A DNA stretch of 43,355 bases, taken from assembly GCF_000169155.1 (NCBI RefSeq), contig NZ_AAWL01000021.1, forward strand, positions 1 to 43,355, in the 5' to 3' direction. A model generated the notes under the pieces. The model made no database searches and was not told where the DNA came from. It was given only the letters and a program-made list of their open reading frames with translations. The stretch comes from Thermosinus carboxydivorans Nor1 (GTDB lineage Bacteria; Bacillota; Negativicutes; Sporomusales; Thermosinaceae). The first letter of the stretch is position 1, and every line of letters begins with the position of its first letter. Positions 7,696 to 16,673 of the stretch are shown here, in pieces. The position numbers and the translations under genes were made by a program.

Positions 7696-8690
7696 GCATC
7701 CTGTGGTTTATTTTGGTTGCCGTATTGTTTGCCGGCTTTTTCCTTCTCGAAGGGTTTGACTATGGGGTAGGTATTCTGCTGCCGTTTCTTGGCAAAAGCG
7801 ACCTGGAGCGCCGATTGGTTATCAATACCATTGCTCCCGTGTGGGACGGCAATGAGGTGTGGATGATCACCGCCGGCGGGGCGCTGTTTGCTGCCTTTCC
7901 CCACGTTTACGCCACCCTGTTCAGCGGCTTTTACATGGCCCTCTTCCTCATGCTGCTGGCGTTAATCGTACGGGGGGTGGCGTTTGAATTCCGCAGCAAG
8001 GACGACAGCCTCATGTGGCGCCGCGTCTGGGACTTTTGCATAACTTGCGGCAGTGCCGTGCCCGCTTTGCTTTGGGGTGTGGCCGTCGCCAACCTGATCA
8101 AAGGCGTTCCCATTAATGCCAAAATGCTCTACGCAGGTACATTTTTTGACCTCCTCAGCCTTTATACACTGGTAGCCGGCGTAGCGTTTTTGCTGGTGTT
8201 TACCTTCCACGGCGCCCTCTTCCTCACGCTTAAGCTGGAGGGCGAGCTTATGATGCGGGCGCGTCAGGCAGCTCTCGTCTTAGGCGTGCCTACCGCCGCT
8301 GCTTGCCTTGCTTTGGCATGGCTATCTTATACTAATACCGACCTGTTTAACAGCACCCTTGCCAGTATAGCCTTCGGCGGGGCTGTCGGCGCATTCGTCC
8401 TGGCATATCTGTTTGTCCGAAACCAAAAATGCGGTTGGGCGTTTGGAATGAGCAGCCTGACCATCCTGCTGATAACGGCGGCCTTCTTTGCCGGTCTGTT
8501 TCCCCGGCTCATCGTCTCAAGTCTCAATCCTGCCTGGAGTCTGACTATTTACAACGCCGCGTCCACTCCGTATACGCTGAAAATTATGACCATCGCCGCC
8601 CTGACGCTCGTCCCCGTTGTCCTGGCGTACCAGGCCTGGACGTACTGGGTATTCCGTAAGCGGGTGTCGCCACAGAACCTTGAATATTAG
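7686..8690 (+). CDS. cydB: Cytochrome bd quinol oxidase subunit II
   Basis: CydB is the structural partner of CydA. The 334-residue protein is hydrophobic (about eight or nine membrane segments) with family motifs FLLEGFDYGVGILLPF near the N-terminus and NTIAPVWDGNEVW at about 43-55. The frame is open far upstream, but the ATG at 7686, ten bases inside the end of cydA and preceded by AAGGGGG, gives the standard N-terminus MELSILWF. The overlap implies coupled translation with cydA and stoichiometric production. Confidence 0.96.
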   Translation: MELSILWFILVAVLFAGFFLLEGFDYGVGILLPFLGKSDLERRLVINTIAPVWDGNEVWMITAGGALFAAFPHVYATLFSGFYMALFLMLLALIVRGVAFEFRSKDDSLMWRRVWDFCITCGSAVPALLWGVAVANLIKGVPINAKMLYAGTFFDLLSLYTLVAGVAFLLVFTFHGALFLTLKLEGELMMRARQAALVLGVPTAAACLALAWLSYTNTDLFNSTLASIAFGGAVGAFVLAYLFVRNQKCGWAFGMSSLTILLITAAFFAGLFPRLIVSSLNPAWSLTIYNAASTPYTLKIMTIAALTLVPVVLAYQAWTYWVFRKRVSPQNLEY

Positions 8691-8703
8691 CGAGGTAGGA
8701 ACT

Positions 8704-10431
8704 ATGGTCAGCAGGCCGCTGCTGGGCGAGGCGAAAAAACAGAAATGGTTGTTGGCCGCCGTTATCGGCCTGGGACTGGGCGGCGGCCTGCTGGCAGTCT
8801 GGCAGGCCGCTCTGTTGGCCCAGGTCGTTCATGCCGTTTTTTTGGCGGAGCATGGGCTGGCGGACGTAGAAGGTAGTCTCGCCGTCCTGCTCGCCATCAT
8901 AGTAGCGCGGGCTGTCCTGCTGGGGCTGGGCGAGACGGCCGCCCACCGGCTGGCCGCGCGGATCAAAGCCGATTTGCGCCGGCGCCTGCTCGGCCATATT
9001 CTGGCGCTGGGACCAGTCCGAACGGCGAGGAAAAGTACGGGAGAACTACTTACATTATTCACTACGGGGATAGAAGACCTTGAGCCTTATTTTGCCCGGT
9101 ACCTGCCCCAACTGGCAACGGCGGTGCTTGTGCCCCTCGCCGTCCTGCTAGCCGTTGCTGCGGAAGATGCCGCGGCAGGGCTGCTCCTTTTCGTCACCGC
9201 TCCCCTTATTCCCCTTTTTATGATCCTCATCGGCCGGCAGGCCGAGGGGCTAAGTAGGCGCCAGTGGGCCAGGCTTGCCGTGCTCGGCGCTCATTTTTTC
9301 GACGTCCTCCAAGGCCTGACCACCCTGAAAATTTTCGGCCGCAGCAAAGAGCAGTGCGCCGTTATCGCCAGGATGAGCGACGAATTGCGCCTAGCGACAA
9401 TGGCGGTACTGCGTGTAGCCCTTTTGTCCGCCCTTGTTCTGGAACTTGTTTCCACGCTGAGTACGGCTGTCGTTGCCGTCACTGTCGGCCTGAAGCTGCT
9501 CTACGGGCAGCTTTCCTTTGTTCAGGCCTTCTTTGTCCTGCTGCTCGCTCCTGAATTCTATTTGCCGCTCCGGCTGCTGGGCGGCCATTTTCACGCCAGT
9601 ATGGCCGGCAGCGCTGCCGCCGCATCCCTTTTTCAGGAGCTGGCGGCGCCGCTTCCCCGGGAGCAGGCCGGCGGTGAGCCTTTATCCCGGCAAAAAGAGG
9701 TGGCCGTGACATTTGATAATGTGTACTATTCTTTTGACGGCGGTGCCCGTCCGGCCTTATGCGGCGTAAGTTTCACCCTGGAGCCGGGAAAAAAGACAGC
9801 CCTGGTCGGGCCAAGCGGCGCCGGCAAGACGACGGTGGCCAACCTCCTAATGAAGCTTATTGAACCTGACCGCGGCGAAATCCGAGTGAACGGCCTATCC
9901 CTCAGCCGCATCCGGCGGGCAGACTGGTTAAACCACGTGGCGTATGTTCCCCAGCAGCCCCATATCTTTTCCGGTACAGTGGCCGATAACATCCGCCTGG
10001 GCTGTCCGGACGCATCTGGCGCAGCGGTGGAGGAGGCGGCCAGGCGGGCCGGAGCGCACCAGTTTATTAGCAAGCTACCCCAGGGTTATGCCACAATGGT
10101 AGGAGAAGGCGGCCGCCCTTTGAGCGGCGGAGAGGCACAACGGCTGGCCATTGCCCGCGCGCTCTTAAAAGACGCGCCGGTGGTCATTCTCGATGAACCG
10201 ACGGCCAACCTTGACCCATACAGCGAGGCGGTCATCCAAGCGGCGCTAGAAAAGCTGACGCGTGACCGGACGGTGCTGGTTATTGCGCACCGTTTGACGA
10301 CGGTGCGCAACGCCAGCCGCATCATTGTCCTGGACCAGGGAACAATCAGCGAGACAGGCACTCACGCCGAATTAATGGCCAGGGGTGGGCTGTACTACCG
10401 GCTGGTGTCGGCTTGGCGAGAGGAGGGTTAA
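8704..10431 (+). CDS. cydD: ABC exporter CydD (thiol/haem transporter for bd oxidase assembly)
   Basis: CydD and CydC form a heterodimeric ABC exporter needed for cytochrome bd assembly; export of glutathione or cysteine and haem involvement are reported for the family. The 575 residues comprise an N-terminal six-helix membrane domain (about 15-330) and a nucleotide-binding domain with Walker A GPSGAGKTT (about 369), signature LSGGEAQ (about 472) and Walker B VVILDEP (about 493). The ATG at 8704 has GAGGTAGGA before it and lies 13 bp after cydB. Its stop directly abuts cydC. Confidence 0.93.
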   Translation: MVSRPLLGEAKKQKWLLAAVIGLGLGGGLLAVWQAALLAQVVHAVFLAEHGLADVEGSLAVLLAIIVARAVLLGLGETAAHRLAARIKADLRRRLLGHILALGPVRTARKSTGELLTLFTTGIEDLEPYFARYLPQLATAVLVPLAVLLAVAAEDAAAGLLLFVTAPLIPLFMILIGRQAEGLSRRQWARLAVLGAHFFDVLQGLTTLKIFGRSKEQCAVIARMSDELRLATMAVLRVALLSALVLELVSTLSTAVVAVTVGLKLLYGQLSFVQAFFVLLLAPEFYLPLRLLGGHFHASMAGSAAAASLFQELAAPLPREQAGGEPLSRQKEVAVTFDNVYYSFDGGARPALCGVSFTLEPGKKTALVGPSGAGKTTVANLLMKLIEPDRGEIRVNGLSLSRIRRADWLNHVAYVPQQPHIFSGTVADNIRLGCPDASGAAVEEAARRAGAHQFISKLPQGYATMVGEGGRPLSGGEAQRLAIARALLKDAPVVILDEPTANLDPYSEAVIQAALEKLTRDRTVLVIAHRLTTVRNASRIIVLDQGTISETGTHAELMARGGLYYRLVSAWREEG

Positions 10432-12168
10432 ATGATGGGTACGGCAGTCAGACTGTTAAAAATTGTCATTAGACCGGCGGCAGCCACCATGACGCTGGCC
10501 CTTGTCTTTGCCGTCCTGACGGTCGCCAGCGGCACAGGCTTACTGGCTGCCGCCGCTTTTCTTATTGCCAGCGCCGCCCTTCACCCGCCTTTGTCAGCAT
10601 TGTCGCTGGCCATTGTCGGAGTACGCTTTTTTGGCCTCTCCCGGGCGGTATTTCGTTATGCAGAACGGTATTTCGCCCATGATGCCACCCTGCGGTGCCT
10701 GAGCCGGATCCGAGTGTGGTTTTTTGCGGCACTTGAGCCGTTGGCTCCCGCCCGGCTGGCAGGAGAAAAGAGCGGCGACCTCGTGGGCCGGATGGTAGCC
10801 GATGTGGATGTGCTGCAGCATTTTTATATCCGCGTCGTATTGCCGCCTTTAGCGGCGGTGCTGGTGTTGGCCGGCATGTGGCTGTTTTTGGCACCCTTTA
10901 ACGTCCAGTTTGCTTATATCCTTACCGCCGCCTTTTTAGCCGCCGGGCTGTTGCTGCCGTTAATCATCAGCCGGATCAGTCGCTTTCGCTCCGGTCAGCT
11001 GCTTGAGAGCAGCGCCAGTTTGAAGGCGGCGCTGGTTGACATTCTGGAGGGAATGACGGAACTGGCCGCTTTTAACCAGGTTGAAGCTTATGTGCGGCAG
11101 ACAGAAAACAAAGCCGCCGCTCTGGCTGAAAAGCAGAAAGCGGCCGCCCGCCTCGCGGCGCTGGCCAATGCCGCCGCCAGTCTGATCATGCACAGCGCCG
11201 TATGGGCTACCACCGTCTTGGCGGTTGTTTTGGCGGAAAAGGGGGATTTGGCAAAAGTGTACATCGCTGTGCTGGCCTTGGCGGTCCAGGGCAGTTTCGA
11301 GGCGGTCATGCCGCTGCCGCTGGCTGCCCATTATCTCGAACACAGCCTGGCCGCCGCCCGCCGCCTGTTCGCCGTCATTGACCAAGGGGCGCCGGCGGTT
11401 GACGCCGGCGCGGTTTGCGCCCGCCCGGCAAACTGCGATATCGTTGTGACAAACCTGTCTTTCCGCTACAGTCCCCAGGCCACTGACGTTTTGCGCGACA
11501 TATCCTTTACCGTACCGGCCGGCGGGCGCATCGCCATTGTCGGTCCGAGCGGCGCCGGCAAAAGCACCGTTGTTTCCCTGCTGCTACGCTTTTGGGATTA
11601 TGACCGAGGGTCCATCCGCCTGGGCGGCCGGGAACTTAAGACCTATCCGCCGGCGGTGCTTAGGGACATGATCGGTGTCGTGCCCCAACGCCCCTATCTG
11701 TTTAATACCAGTATTGAGGACAACATCCGGCTGGCGAAACCGGACGCTGCTAGGGAGGAAATTGCCGCAGCCGTACGACAGGCTGCCTTTGACGGACTGG
11801 TAGACGTTCTTCCCGACGGGTTGGCCACTATGGTGGGACAAAACGGGCGGACATTGTCAGGCGGCCAGCGCCAGCGCGTGGCTATTGCCCGCGTTTTCCT
11901 GAAAGCCGCGCCGATTCTCCTCCTGGATGAACCTACTGCCGGCTTGGACGCCGCTACCGAGCGGGAGGTCCTGGCCGCTCTTGACAAGTTCATGGCCGGA
12001 CGCACCACTATCCTGATTACTCACCGCTTAATCGGTCTAGAAAATATGGACGAAATACTTGTCCTGTACAGGGGGCGGATTGTGGAGCGCGGCCGCCAGG
12101 CAGAGCTGCTTGCCCGCCAGGGGCTGTTCTATCAGATGTGGCGGCTGCAGAACGACCGGCTGATGTAA
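10432..12168 (+). CDS. cydC: ABC exporter CydC (thiol/haem transporter for bd oxidase assembly)
   Basis: The second half of the CydDC exporter: a 578-residue fused membrane and ATPase protein with Walker A GPSGAGKST (about 371), signature LSGGQRQR (about 475) and Walker B ILLLDEPTAGLD. It begins right at the cydD stop. Two ATGs stand in tandem (10432 and 10435), both behind GAGGAGGG. It is the last gene of rrf2-cydABDC; no strong terminator is visible before pfk, so read-through is possible. Confidence 0.92.
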   Translation: MMGTAVRLLKIVIRPAAATMTLALVFAVLTVASGTGLLAAAAFLIASAALHPPLSALSLAIVGVRFFGLSRAVFRYAERYFAHDATLRCLSRIRVWFFAALEPLAPARLAGEKSGDLVGRMVADVDVLQHFYIRVVLPPLAAVLVLAGMWLFLAPFNVQFAYILTAAFLAAGLLLPLIISRISRFRSGQLLESSASLKAALVDILEGMTELAAFNQVEAYVRQTENKAAALAEKQKAAARLAALANAAASLIMHSAVWATTVLAVVLAEKGDLAKVYIAVLALAVQGSFEAVMPLPLAAHYLEHSLAAARRLFAVIDQGAPAVDAGAVCARPANCDIVVTNLSFRYSPQATDVLRDISFTVPAGGRIAIVGPSGAGKSTVVSLLLRFWDYDRGSIRLGGRELKTYPPAVLRDMIGVVPQRPYLFNTSIEDNIRLAKPDAAREEIAAAVRQAAFDGLVDVLPDGLATMVGQNGRTLSGGQRQRVAIARVFLKAAPILLLDEPTAGLDAATEREVLAALDKFMAGRTTILITHRLIGLENMDEILVLYRGRIVERGRQAELLARQGLFYQMWRLQNDRLM

Positions 12169-12210
12169 AAAGCAGGCAGCGGCACCAAAAAGTTGCCAGT
12201 GCGACGGTTA

Positions 12211-12227
12211 TTGTGACAATATGACAA
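12211..12227. promoter_or_regulatory. Rex-like dyad in the cydC-pfk gap
   Basis: TTGTGACAATATGACAA resembles the Rex (NADH sensor) operator TTGTGA-N6-TCACAA but is one base short and imperfect. It lies 81 bp before the pfk start. Weak evidence; the rest of this 140-bp gap shows no clear promoter. Confidence 0.25.
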
Positions 12228-12308
12228 CATTTACCATACGCAGGAATTAATTGCTGGCAGCGCGAATTAGTTGTATGAGTAATCTTAAAATTTTAAAGGG
12301 GGCTTGTC

Positions 12309-13388
12309 ATGAAACATATCGCTGTTCTCACCGGCGGCGGCGATTGTCCAGGCCTCAACGCCGTCATCCGCGCCGTAGTGCGCACAGCTTCCGGCTACGG
12401 GCTTAAAGTCACCGGCGTTCGCGACGGCTTCAAAGGCCTGATCCACGGCCACCTGACGCCGCTTGACCTGGCCAGCGCCAGCGGCCTGCTGCACCGCGGC
12501 GGCACCATTTTGGGCACTACCAACCGCGACAACCCCTTCCGCTATGCGGTAAAGGAAGGCGACGAGCTGCGCTACATTGACATGTCCGGCCAAGTGATGG
12601 CTAACCTAAAACACTGGGAAATCGACGGCCTGATCGTCATCGGCGGCGACGGCAGCCTGAGTATCGCCCGCGACTTTCACCGCCTGGGTCTGCCGGTCGT
12701 CGGCGTACCCAAAACAATCGACAATGACCTGTCGGCTACCGATGTTACCTTCGGCTTTGACTCGGCCGTCACCACCGCCGTCGAAGCACTGGACAAGCTG
12801 CACACCACCGCCGAATCCCACCATCGCGTCATGCTGCTCGAAGTCATGGGCCGCTATGCCGGCTGGATCGCCTTGCACGCCGGCATAGCCGGCGGCGCCG
12901 ATGTTATCGTCATACCCGAAATTCCCTATACCACCGCAAAAATCATTGAAGCCATTAACCGCCGCCTCGCGAGCGGCAAACGTTTCAGCATCATCGTCGT
13001 CGCCGAAGGCGCCAAGCCGGTCGGCGGCGACTACACCGTCCAGCGCATTGTGCCTGGCAGCCACGAACAGCTCCGCCTAGGCGGCGTCAGCCACCGCATA
13101 GCGGCAGAAATCGAAGAACAGACCGGCCTGGAAACGCGCGTCACCATCCTGGGTCACCTCCAGCGCGGCGGCTCGCCCACCCCGCGCGACCGGCTGCTCG
13201 CCTCCCGTTTCGGCGTCCATGCCGTAAAAATGCTGATTAGCGGCGAATTCGGCCGCATGGCCGCCCTCCATGGCGGCGACATCGTTTCCGTTCCCCTTGA
13301 AGAAGCCACCGGCAAACTCAAAACCGTCCCACCCGACTGCCGCCTCGTCGCCGAAGCCCGCTGCCTGGACATCTCGTTTGGCGACTAG
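12309..13388 (+). CDS. pfkA: 6-phosphofructokinase (mixed-substrate PFK clade)
   Basis: Phosphorylates fructose 6-phosphate to fructose 1,6-bisphosphate in glycolysis. The 359-residue protein shows GGGDCPGLNAVIR (about 9-21), GGDGS (112-116), the catalytic TIDND (136-140) and MGRYAGWIA. At the two positions that separate ATP- from PPi-dependent enzymes (E. coli 104 and 124), it has Gly115 and Lys135. Gly fits ATP use, Lys is typical of the PPi/mixed clade; some actinobacterial ATP-dependent members have this pair. The phosphoryl donor is therefore uncertain, with ATP slightly favoured. AAAGGGGG precedes the ATG. Confidence 0.94.
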   Translation: MKHIAVLTGGGDCPGLNAVIRAVVRTASGYGLKVTGVRDGFKGLIHGHLTPLDLASASGLLHRGGTILGTTNRDNPFRYAVKEGDELRYIDMSGQVMANLKHWEIDGLIVIGGDGSLSIARDFHRLGLPVVGVPKTIDNDLSATDVTFGFDSAVTTAVEALDKLHTTAESHHRVMLLEVMGRYAGWIALHAGIAGGADVIVIPEIPYTTAKIIEAINRRLASGKRFSIIVVAEGAKPVGGDYTVQRIVPGSHEQLRLGGVSHRIAAEIEEQTGLETRVTILGHLQRGGSPTPRDRLLASRFGVHAVKMLISGEFGRMAALHGGDIVSVPLEEATGKLKTVPPDCRLVAEARCLDISFGD

Positions 13389-13559
13389 CCTTTTGCCGCC
13401 ATGCTTGGGCGATACTCTAGTCAACGACAGCGCAAGCATATCCTTGATATACACGCTCTACTTGCCAACTGCCACGCTAAATGTACGACCTGCCCAGCGG
13501 CTGTACAACCATGCCTGGGGCGGCCTTTACGGCCGTACTTGGCACCGCTTGCATAACGC

Positions 13560-13601
13560 AAAAAACCGTGTGGCGCGCTTTCCAGCGCCACACGGTTTTT
13601 T
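13560..13601. terminator. Bidirectional intrinsic terminator between pfk and the DUF2225 gene
   Basis: A perfect 17-bp inverted repeat (AAAAAACCGTGTGGCGC with its complement, 8-nt loop) ends in T6 on both strands. It serves pfk (plus) and the converging DUF2225 gene (minus). The 13389-13559 stretch before it shows nothing else. Confidence 0.92.
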
Positions 13602-13662
13602 GCTGTCCGGCCACCGCTTGGCATGGCAACCCTTTAACATATGTAAAAATTTACCATAATCA

Positions 13663-14385
13663 CTATAACTGTTCCCGTGACAACTCTTCCACTTGACTGG
13701 TTGCCTCAGCCTGCCCCTTCTTGGCCTCCCGGGCCTCATGCCAGGCTTCGCGCGCCAGCTCCAGCACGCGCTTTTCGAGTTTAGCCCGCGGGTCGCTGAC
13801 CAGCCGGCCAAAATAGCTAAGCGCTTTGTCATAATCTCCGGTGCGCCGGGCCAGTTCCCCCACCAGGTACATCAGGGTTATTTCCGACATATTGCCGATC
13901 GGCAGGCGCTCCCTAAACAAAGCCTGCTCATAGTGCTCCAAGGCTTTCTTAAGCGCTGCCTGCTCACTTGCCGCCTCCCCGGCTTCCCGGTACAGCCAGG
14001 CCAGCTTGAGATACAGCCCGCCCTGACGGGAATGGTCAGCCTCAACCAGGCCGGCATAAAAGATCGCCAGTTTGAAGGCGGCTATTGCCTGCTCGCGCGT
14101 ACGTTCCCCGGCAAAGTTCACATTGACCTGACGGCCGCCCAAAAAAGCGCGCACCTTTTCCCGTCCGGTCGGCGGCAGGCTGGCGAACCAGTTTTCCGGC
14201 GCGGCATAGCCGCAGTGCGGGCACACCCAGATGTCATAGTAATAAGGGTTGATATCCTTATAATAAGTGCAAAAATCGCTGTCCTGCCGGAGCGTCACCA
14301 ACCGGCTGCGCACTTTGGTGACCGTGAAAGTCTTTTCACACACCGGGCAGGGCTTTTCCGTATCATACAATAGCGACGCCGCCAT
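13663..14385 (-). CDS. DUF2225 family protein
   Basis: A 240-residue protein with an N-terminal zinc site made of CPVC (about 13-16) and CPHCGYAA (about 55-62), and a C-terminal half of helical repeats (LKLAWLYREAGE, MYLVGELARRTGDYDKALSYFGRL) that resemble TPRs. This is the DUF2225 arrangement widespread in Firmicutes. The function is unknown; metal binding and protein interaction are inferred from the motifs. It is a single gene with a terminator just beyond its stop. Confidence 0.85.
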   Translation of the reverse strand: MAASLLYDTEKPCPVCEKTFTVTKVRSRLVTLRQDSDFCTYYKDINPYYYDIWVCPHCGYAAPENWFASLPPTGREKVRAFLGGRQVNVNFAGERTREQAIAAFKLAIFYAGLVEADHSRQGGLYLKLAWLYREAGEAASEQAALKKALEHYEQALFRERLPIGNMSEITLMYLVGELARRTGDYDKALSYFGRLVSDPRAKLEKRVLELAREAWHEAREAKKGQAEATSQVEELSREQL

Positions 14386-14439
14386 GCACCATCCTCCTCT
14401 TCCGACGCACCGCCCAAATAAGTCAATTTTTAAAACAAG

Positions 14440-15030
14440 TCAAGCCTGACCACCGAATACTTTGCCGACATCCACCGTCAGGCCGGCCAAAACTTGCGAA
14501 GCAACTTCGCCTGCGACCTCAGCTCGCGAAGCAAGAACAAACTTGCCGCCGTCAAGCGCGTATACCTCGATGCTTTTTTCCTCCGGATCGGCAATCCAAT
14601 ACTCCCGCACGCCATAGCGCTCATATGCGCGGAACTTTTTGCGCAGGTCGTAGTACGCCGTCGCCGGCGACAGCACTTCCACCACTAAGTCAGGCGCACC
14701 CGCCACTTTATCTTCGGTGGAAATGGCCAGTCTTTCCCGGGAAATAAACAGGATGTCGGGCTGATACACCTCATGCGGGGCAAGTTCGACGTCCCGCGGG
14801 GCAAAATGCACTTCGCCGCCCTTTTGCTGTTCCACATAATCGTCTAGCAGGCGGAACAGTTTTTTTACCACCTGCTGATGCGTTTTTCCCGGCGCCGGCG
14901 TCATAACAAGCTTCCCCCCGATCAGCTGCAGCGGCGCCCCCTCCGGCAGCCGCGCGTAGTCTTCATATGTGTAACGTTCTTTCACCGGCAGCCCGTACCT
15001 GACAGCCGTCTCCCGGAAACACTCCTGCAT
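14440..15030 (-). CDS. Uma2 family protein (PD-(D/E)XK nuclease fold)
   Basis: A 196-residue Uma2 (DUF820) protein with the opening YTYEDYARLPEG..LQLIGGKLVMTPAPGKTHQQV and the nuclease-like core PDLVVEVLSPATAYYDLRKKFRAYERYGVREYWI. Family members have a restriction-endonuclease-like fold, often in many copies per genome, with no settled role. The start at 15030 is chosen because GGGAGG stands eight bases before it; the frame is open 11 codons further. Two more Uma2 genes lie at 26642 and 29197 but resemble each other more than this one. Confidence 0.85.
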   Translation of the reverse strand: MQECFRETAVRYGLPVKERYTYEDYARLPEGAPLQLIGGKLVMTPAPGKTHQQVVKKLFRLLDDYVEQQKGGEVHFAPRDVELAPHEVYQPDILFISRERLAISTEDKVAGAPDLVVEVLSPATAYYDLRKKFRAYERYGVREYWIADPEEKSIEVYALDGGKFVLASRAEVAGEVASQVLAGLTVDVGKVFGGQA

Positions 15031-15165
15031 AAGCGCACCTCCCGCCGCACCCAAACAAACCATACTTCAACTTACCTCTATTCTAAGCCAACCGCCAGCC
15101 GCCGCCAAGGCCGTTTTCTCCAAAACAAGTCAATTTTTAAAACAAGTCCAGCCTGCCCCCGCGGA

Positions 15166-15354
15166 TCAAACCTTAATATCGACATTACCACCCAAATGCG
15201 GCTGCACCGACTGCTGCATCAGTTGCACCATGTCCGCCGTCAGCGCCTTGCTCTGGCTGGCGACAGTGTCCATCGCCAGCTTCATCACCTGCACGCCAGC
15301 TTGGTCTGCTATTTTGCTATTATTCAGCACCACCGATACTGCGGCGATATCCAT
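15166..15354 (-). CDS. YjfB-type putative motility protein, copy A
   Basis: A 62-residue protein (MDIAAVSVVLNNSKIADQ...) of the YjfB putative motility family; the exact role is unknown. GGAGATGAG precedes the ATG. It differs from copy B at 20633 by 5 of 62 residues. Both copies have a FlaG-like gene as partner in the neighbourhood. Here a 27-bp-repeat gene on the other strand lies between yjfB and its FlaG-like partner. Confidence 0.8.
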   Translation of the reverse strand: MDIAAVSVVLNNSKIADQAGVQVMKLAMDTVASQSKALTADMVQLMQQSVQPHLGGNVDIKV

Positions 15355-15554
15355 AACGGCTCATCTCCTAACTAATCTTTGACTTCACCTTTTATTTTAA
15401 GCTAAGCGGCGTCATTTTGGGTAGTAGTTGTTTATTCTTGCTAAGCTCAGTTGTATAATTTAATTAAAGTTAATTATTAAGACTAGGCATCCCGCTTAAA
15501 GCGGAAAACCGTGGTTAAAGTTGCTAAACCGTGGCCACAAAACGGGAGGTTAGT
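15355..15554. other. Divergent intergenic region with possible leader structure
   Basis: The 200-bp gap between yjfB-A (minus) and the repeat-protein gene (plus). It has an AT-rich centre with TATAAT at 15454-15459 (plus) but no good -35, then a hairpin CCGCT-TAA-AGCGG and two direct AACCGTGG repeats just before the ribosome site GGGAGG. It could be a regulatory leader. I could not match it to a riboswitch class; c-di-GMP and preQ1 motifs were looked for and not seen. Confidence 0.35.
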
Positions 15555-16463
15555 ATGGAAGCGTTATTAAAACAGCTGCTTGAAGGGCAAAGGCAACTCG
15601 TCGACCGTTTTAACCAGTCGGAAGCAAACATGGCAACCATGCAGCAAAACATGGTGACTTTGCAGCAAAATATGGTAACCATGCAGCAGAACATGGTGAT
15701 CTTACAGCAAAACATGGCAAATATGCAGCAAACAATAGCGACAATACAAGAAACAATAACTTTAATGCAAGCCAACATGGCCACTAAAGACGACCTGGCC
15801 CGCATGGCCACTAAAGACGATATCGCCAACATGGCCACAAAGGACGATATCGCTAACATGGCTACCAAAGATGATATCGCCAACATGGCCACCAAAGACG
15901 ATATCGCCAACATGGCCACCAAAGACGACATCGCTAACATGGCCACAAAGGACGATATCGCCAACATGGCTACCAAAGACGACCTGGCCCGCATGGCCAC
16001 TAAAGACGATATCGCTAACATGGCCACAAAGGACGATATCGCCAACATGGCTACCAAAGACGATATCGCCAACATGGCTACCAAAGATGACCTGGCCCGC
16101 ATGGCCACCAAAGATGATATCGCTAACATGGCCACTAAAGACGACATCGCGAAGCTTGATGTCAAAATCGAAAACCTTAATACCAAGGTAGAAAACCTAG
16201 ATGTCAGGGTCAATAACCTTGATGCACGGGTCGAAAAACTTGATACAAAAATCGATGCCGTCAAGGACGAACTCAAGGCAGATATCGCCCAATTAGACGC
16301 CAAAGTCGAACATTATGCCAATATCCAGCAACAAGACGTCTACCACTTGCTACGGCTGATGAACAACAAACTTGACGATTTGTACGAAAATATAAAATCG
16401 GTCGCCGAAATTACCGGCGACCACGAAATGCGTATCCGTACCCTTTCCCGCCGGCCAGTATAA
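15555..16463 (+). CDS. Tandem-repeat coiled-coil protein (14 x MATKDDIAN)
   Basis: A 302-residue hydrophilic, signal-less protein in four parts: an N-terminal helix (MEALLKQLLEGQRQLVDRF); heptad repeats of the type MQQNMVT (about 25-74); fourteen copies of a 9-residue unit MATKDDIAN or MATKDDLAR (about 75-200); and more heptads (LDVKIENLNTKVENLDVRV) leading to a non-repetitive tail. A long rod-like or trimeric coiled coil is expected. GGGAGG before the ATG at 15555 sets the start, eight codons inside the open frame. I do not know a function. Its position between motility genes hints at the cell surface or the flagellum, but nothing shows export. Confidence 0.75.
   Translation: MEALLKQLLEGQRQLVDRFNQSEANMATMQQNMVTLQQNMVTMQQNMVILQQNMANMQQTIATIQETITLMQANMATKDDLARMATKDDIANMATKDDIANMATKDDIANMATKDDIANMATKDDIANMATKDDIANMATKDDLARMATKDDIANMATKDDIANMATKDDIANMATKDDLARMATKDDIANMATKDDIAKLDVKIENLNTKVENLDVRVNNLDARVEKLDTKIDAVKDELKADIAQLDAKVEHYANIQQQDVYHLLRLMNNKLDDLYENIKSVAEITGDHEMRIRTLSRRPV
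15777..16154 (+). repeat. 27-bp coding minisatellite, 14 units
   Basis: Fourteen head-to-tail 27-bp units, all in frame, encoding MATKDD(I/L)A(N/R/K). LAR-type units occur at positions 1, 8 and 12, the rest are IAN, and the last ends in IAK. Third-position differences between units show that the array is not freshly expanded throughout. The unit keeps a second reading frame open on the opposite strand, which is an artefact of periodicity. Confidence 0.95.
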
Positions 16464-16534
16464 CGCAAAGCTGCCAGCCCCAACAAGGATAAAGTTTCAC
16501 CCCTTATCGTAAGCCCATTAATTACACGCCAAAT

Positions 16535-16570
16535 AAGCCCATTGCGTCAGTATCGTGACGCCATGGGCTA
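16535..16570. terminator. Hairpin terminator between the repeat gene and FlaG-like A
   Basis: AGCCCATTGCGTCA pairs with TGACGCCATGGGCT (one mismatch, six-base loop). It lies between converging genes. A related AAGCCC...GGGCT hairpin follows hicB, and others lie at 19953 and 20071. The remainder of 16464-16673 shows nothing further. Confidence 0.65.
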
Positions 16571-16673
16571 CATTATTATTATAAATGCACAATTTGCAGA
16601 TCGGTAGCCGTTTTCATAACCTTTACTGTGCAAAATCCAGCCACATGCCTAATTTTAGCTGCCAATACCCGAC

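Noticed and set aside
12211-12227. A Rex operator controlling cyd
   Set aside because: It lies downstream of cydC, is one base short and imperfect; kept only as a weak feature near pfk.
15355-15554. c-di-GMP or preQ1 riboswitch before the repeat-protein gene
   Set aside because: The hairpin and AACCGTGG repeats do not fit either consensus.
15777-16154. Regular repeats resembling a CRISPR array
   Set aside because: The units are contiguous 27-mers without spacers and are in frame in a protein.
15524-16303. A 259-residue minus-strand ORF full of SSLVAMLAI repeats
   Set aside because: It is the antisense of the 27-bp array; a repeat length divisible by three keeps the opposite frame open. It lacks a ribosome site.
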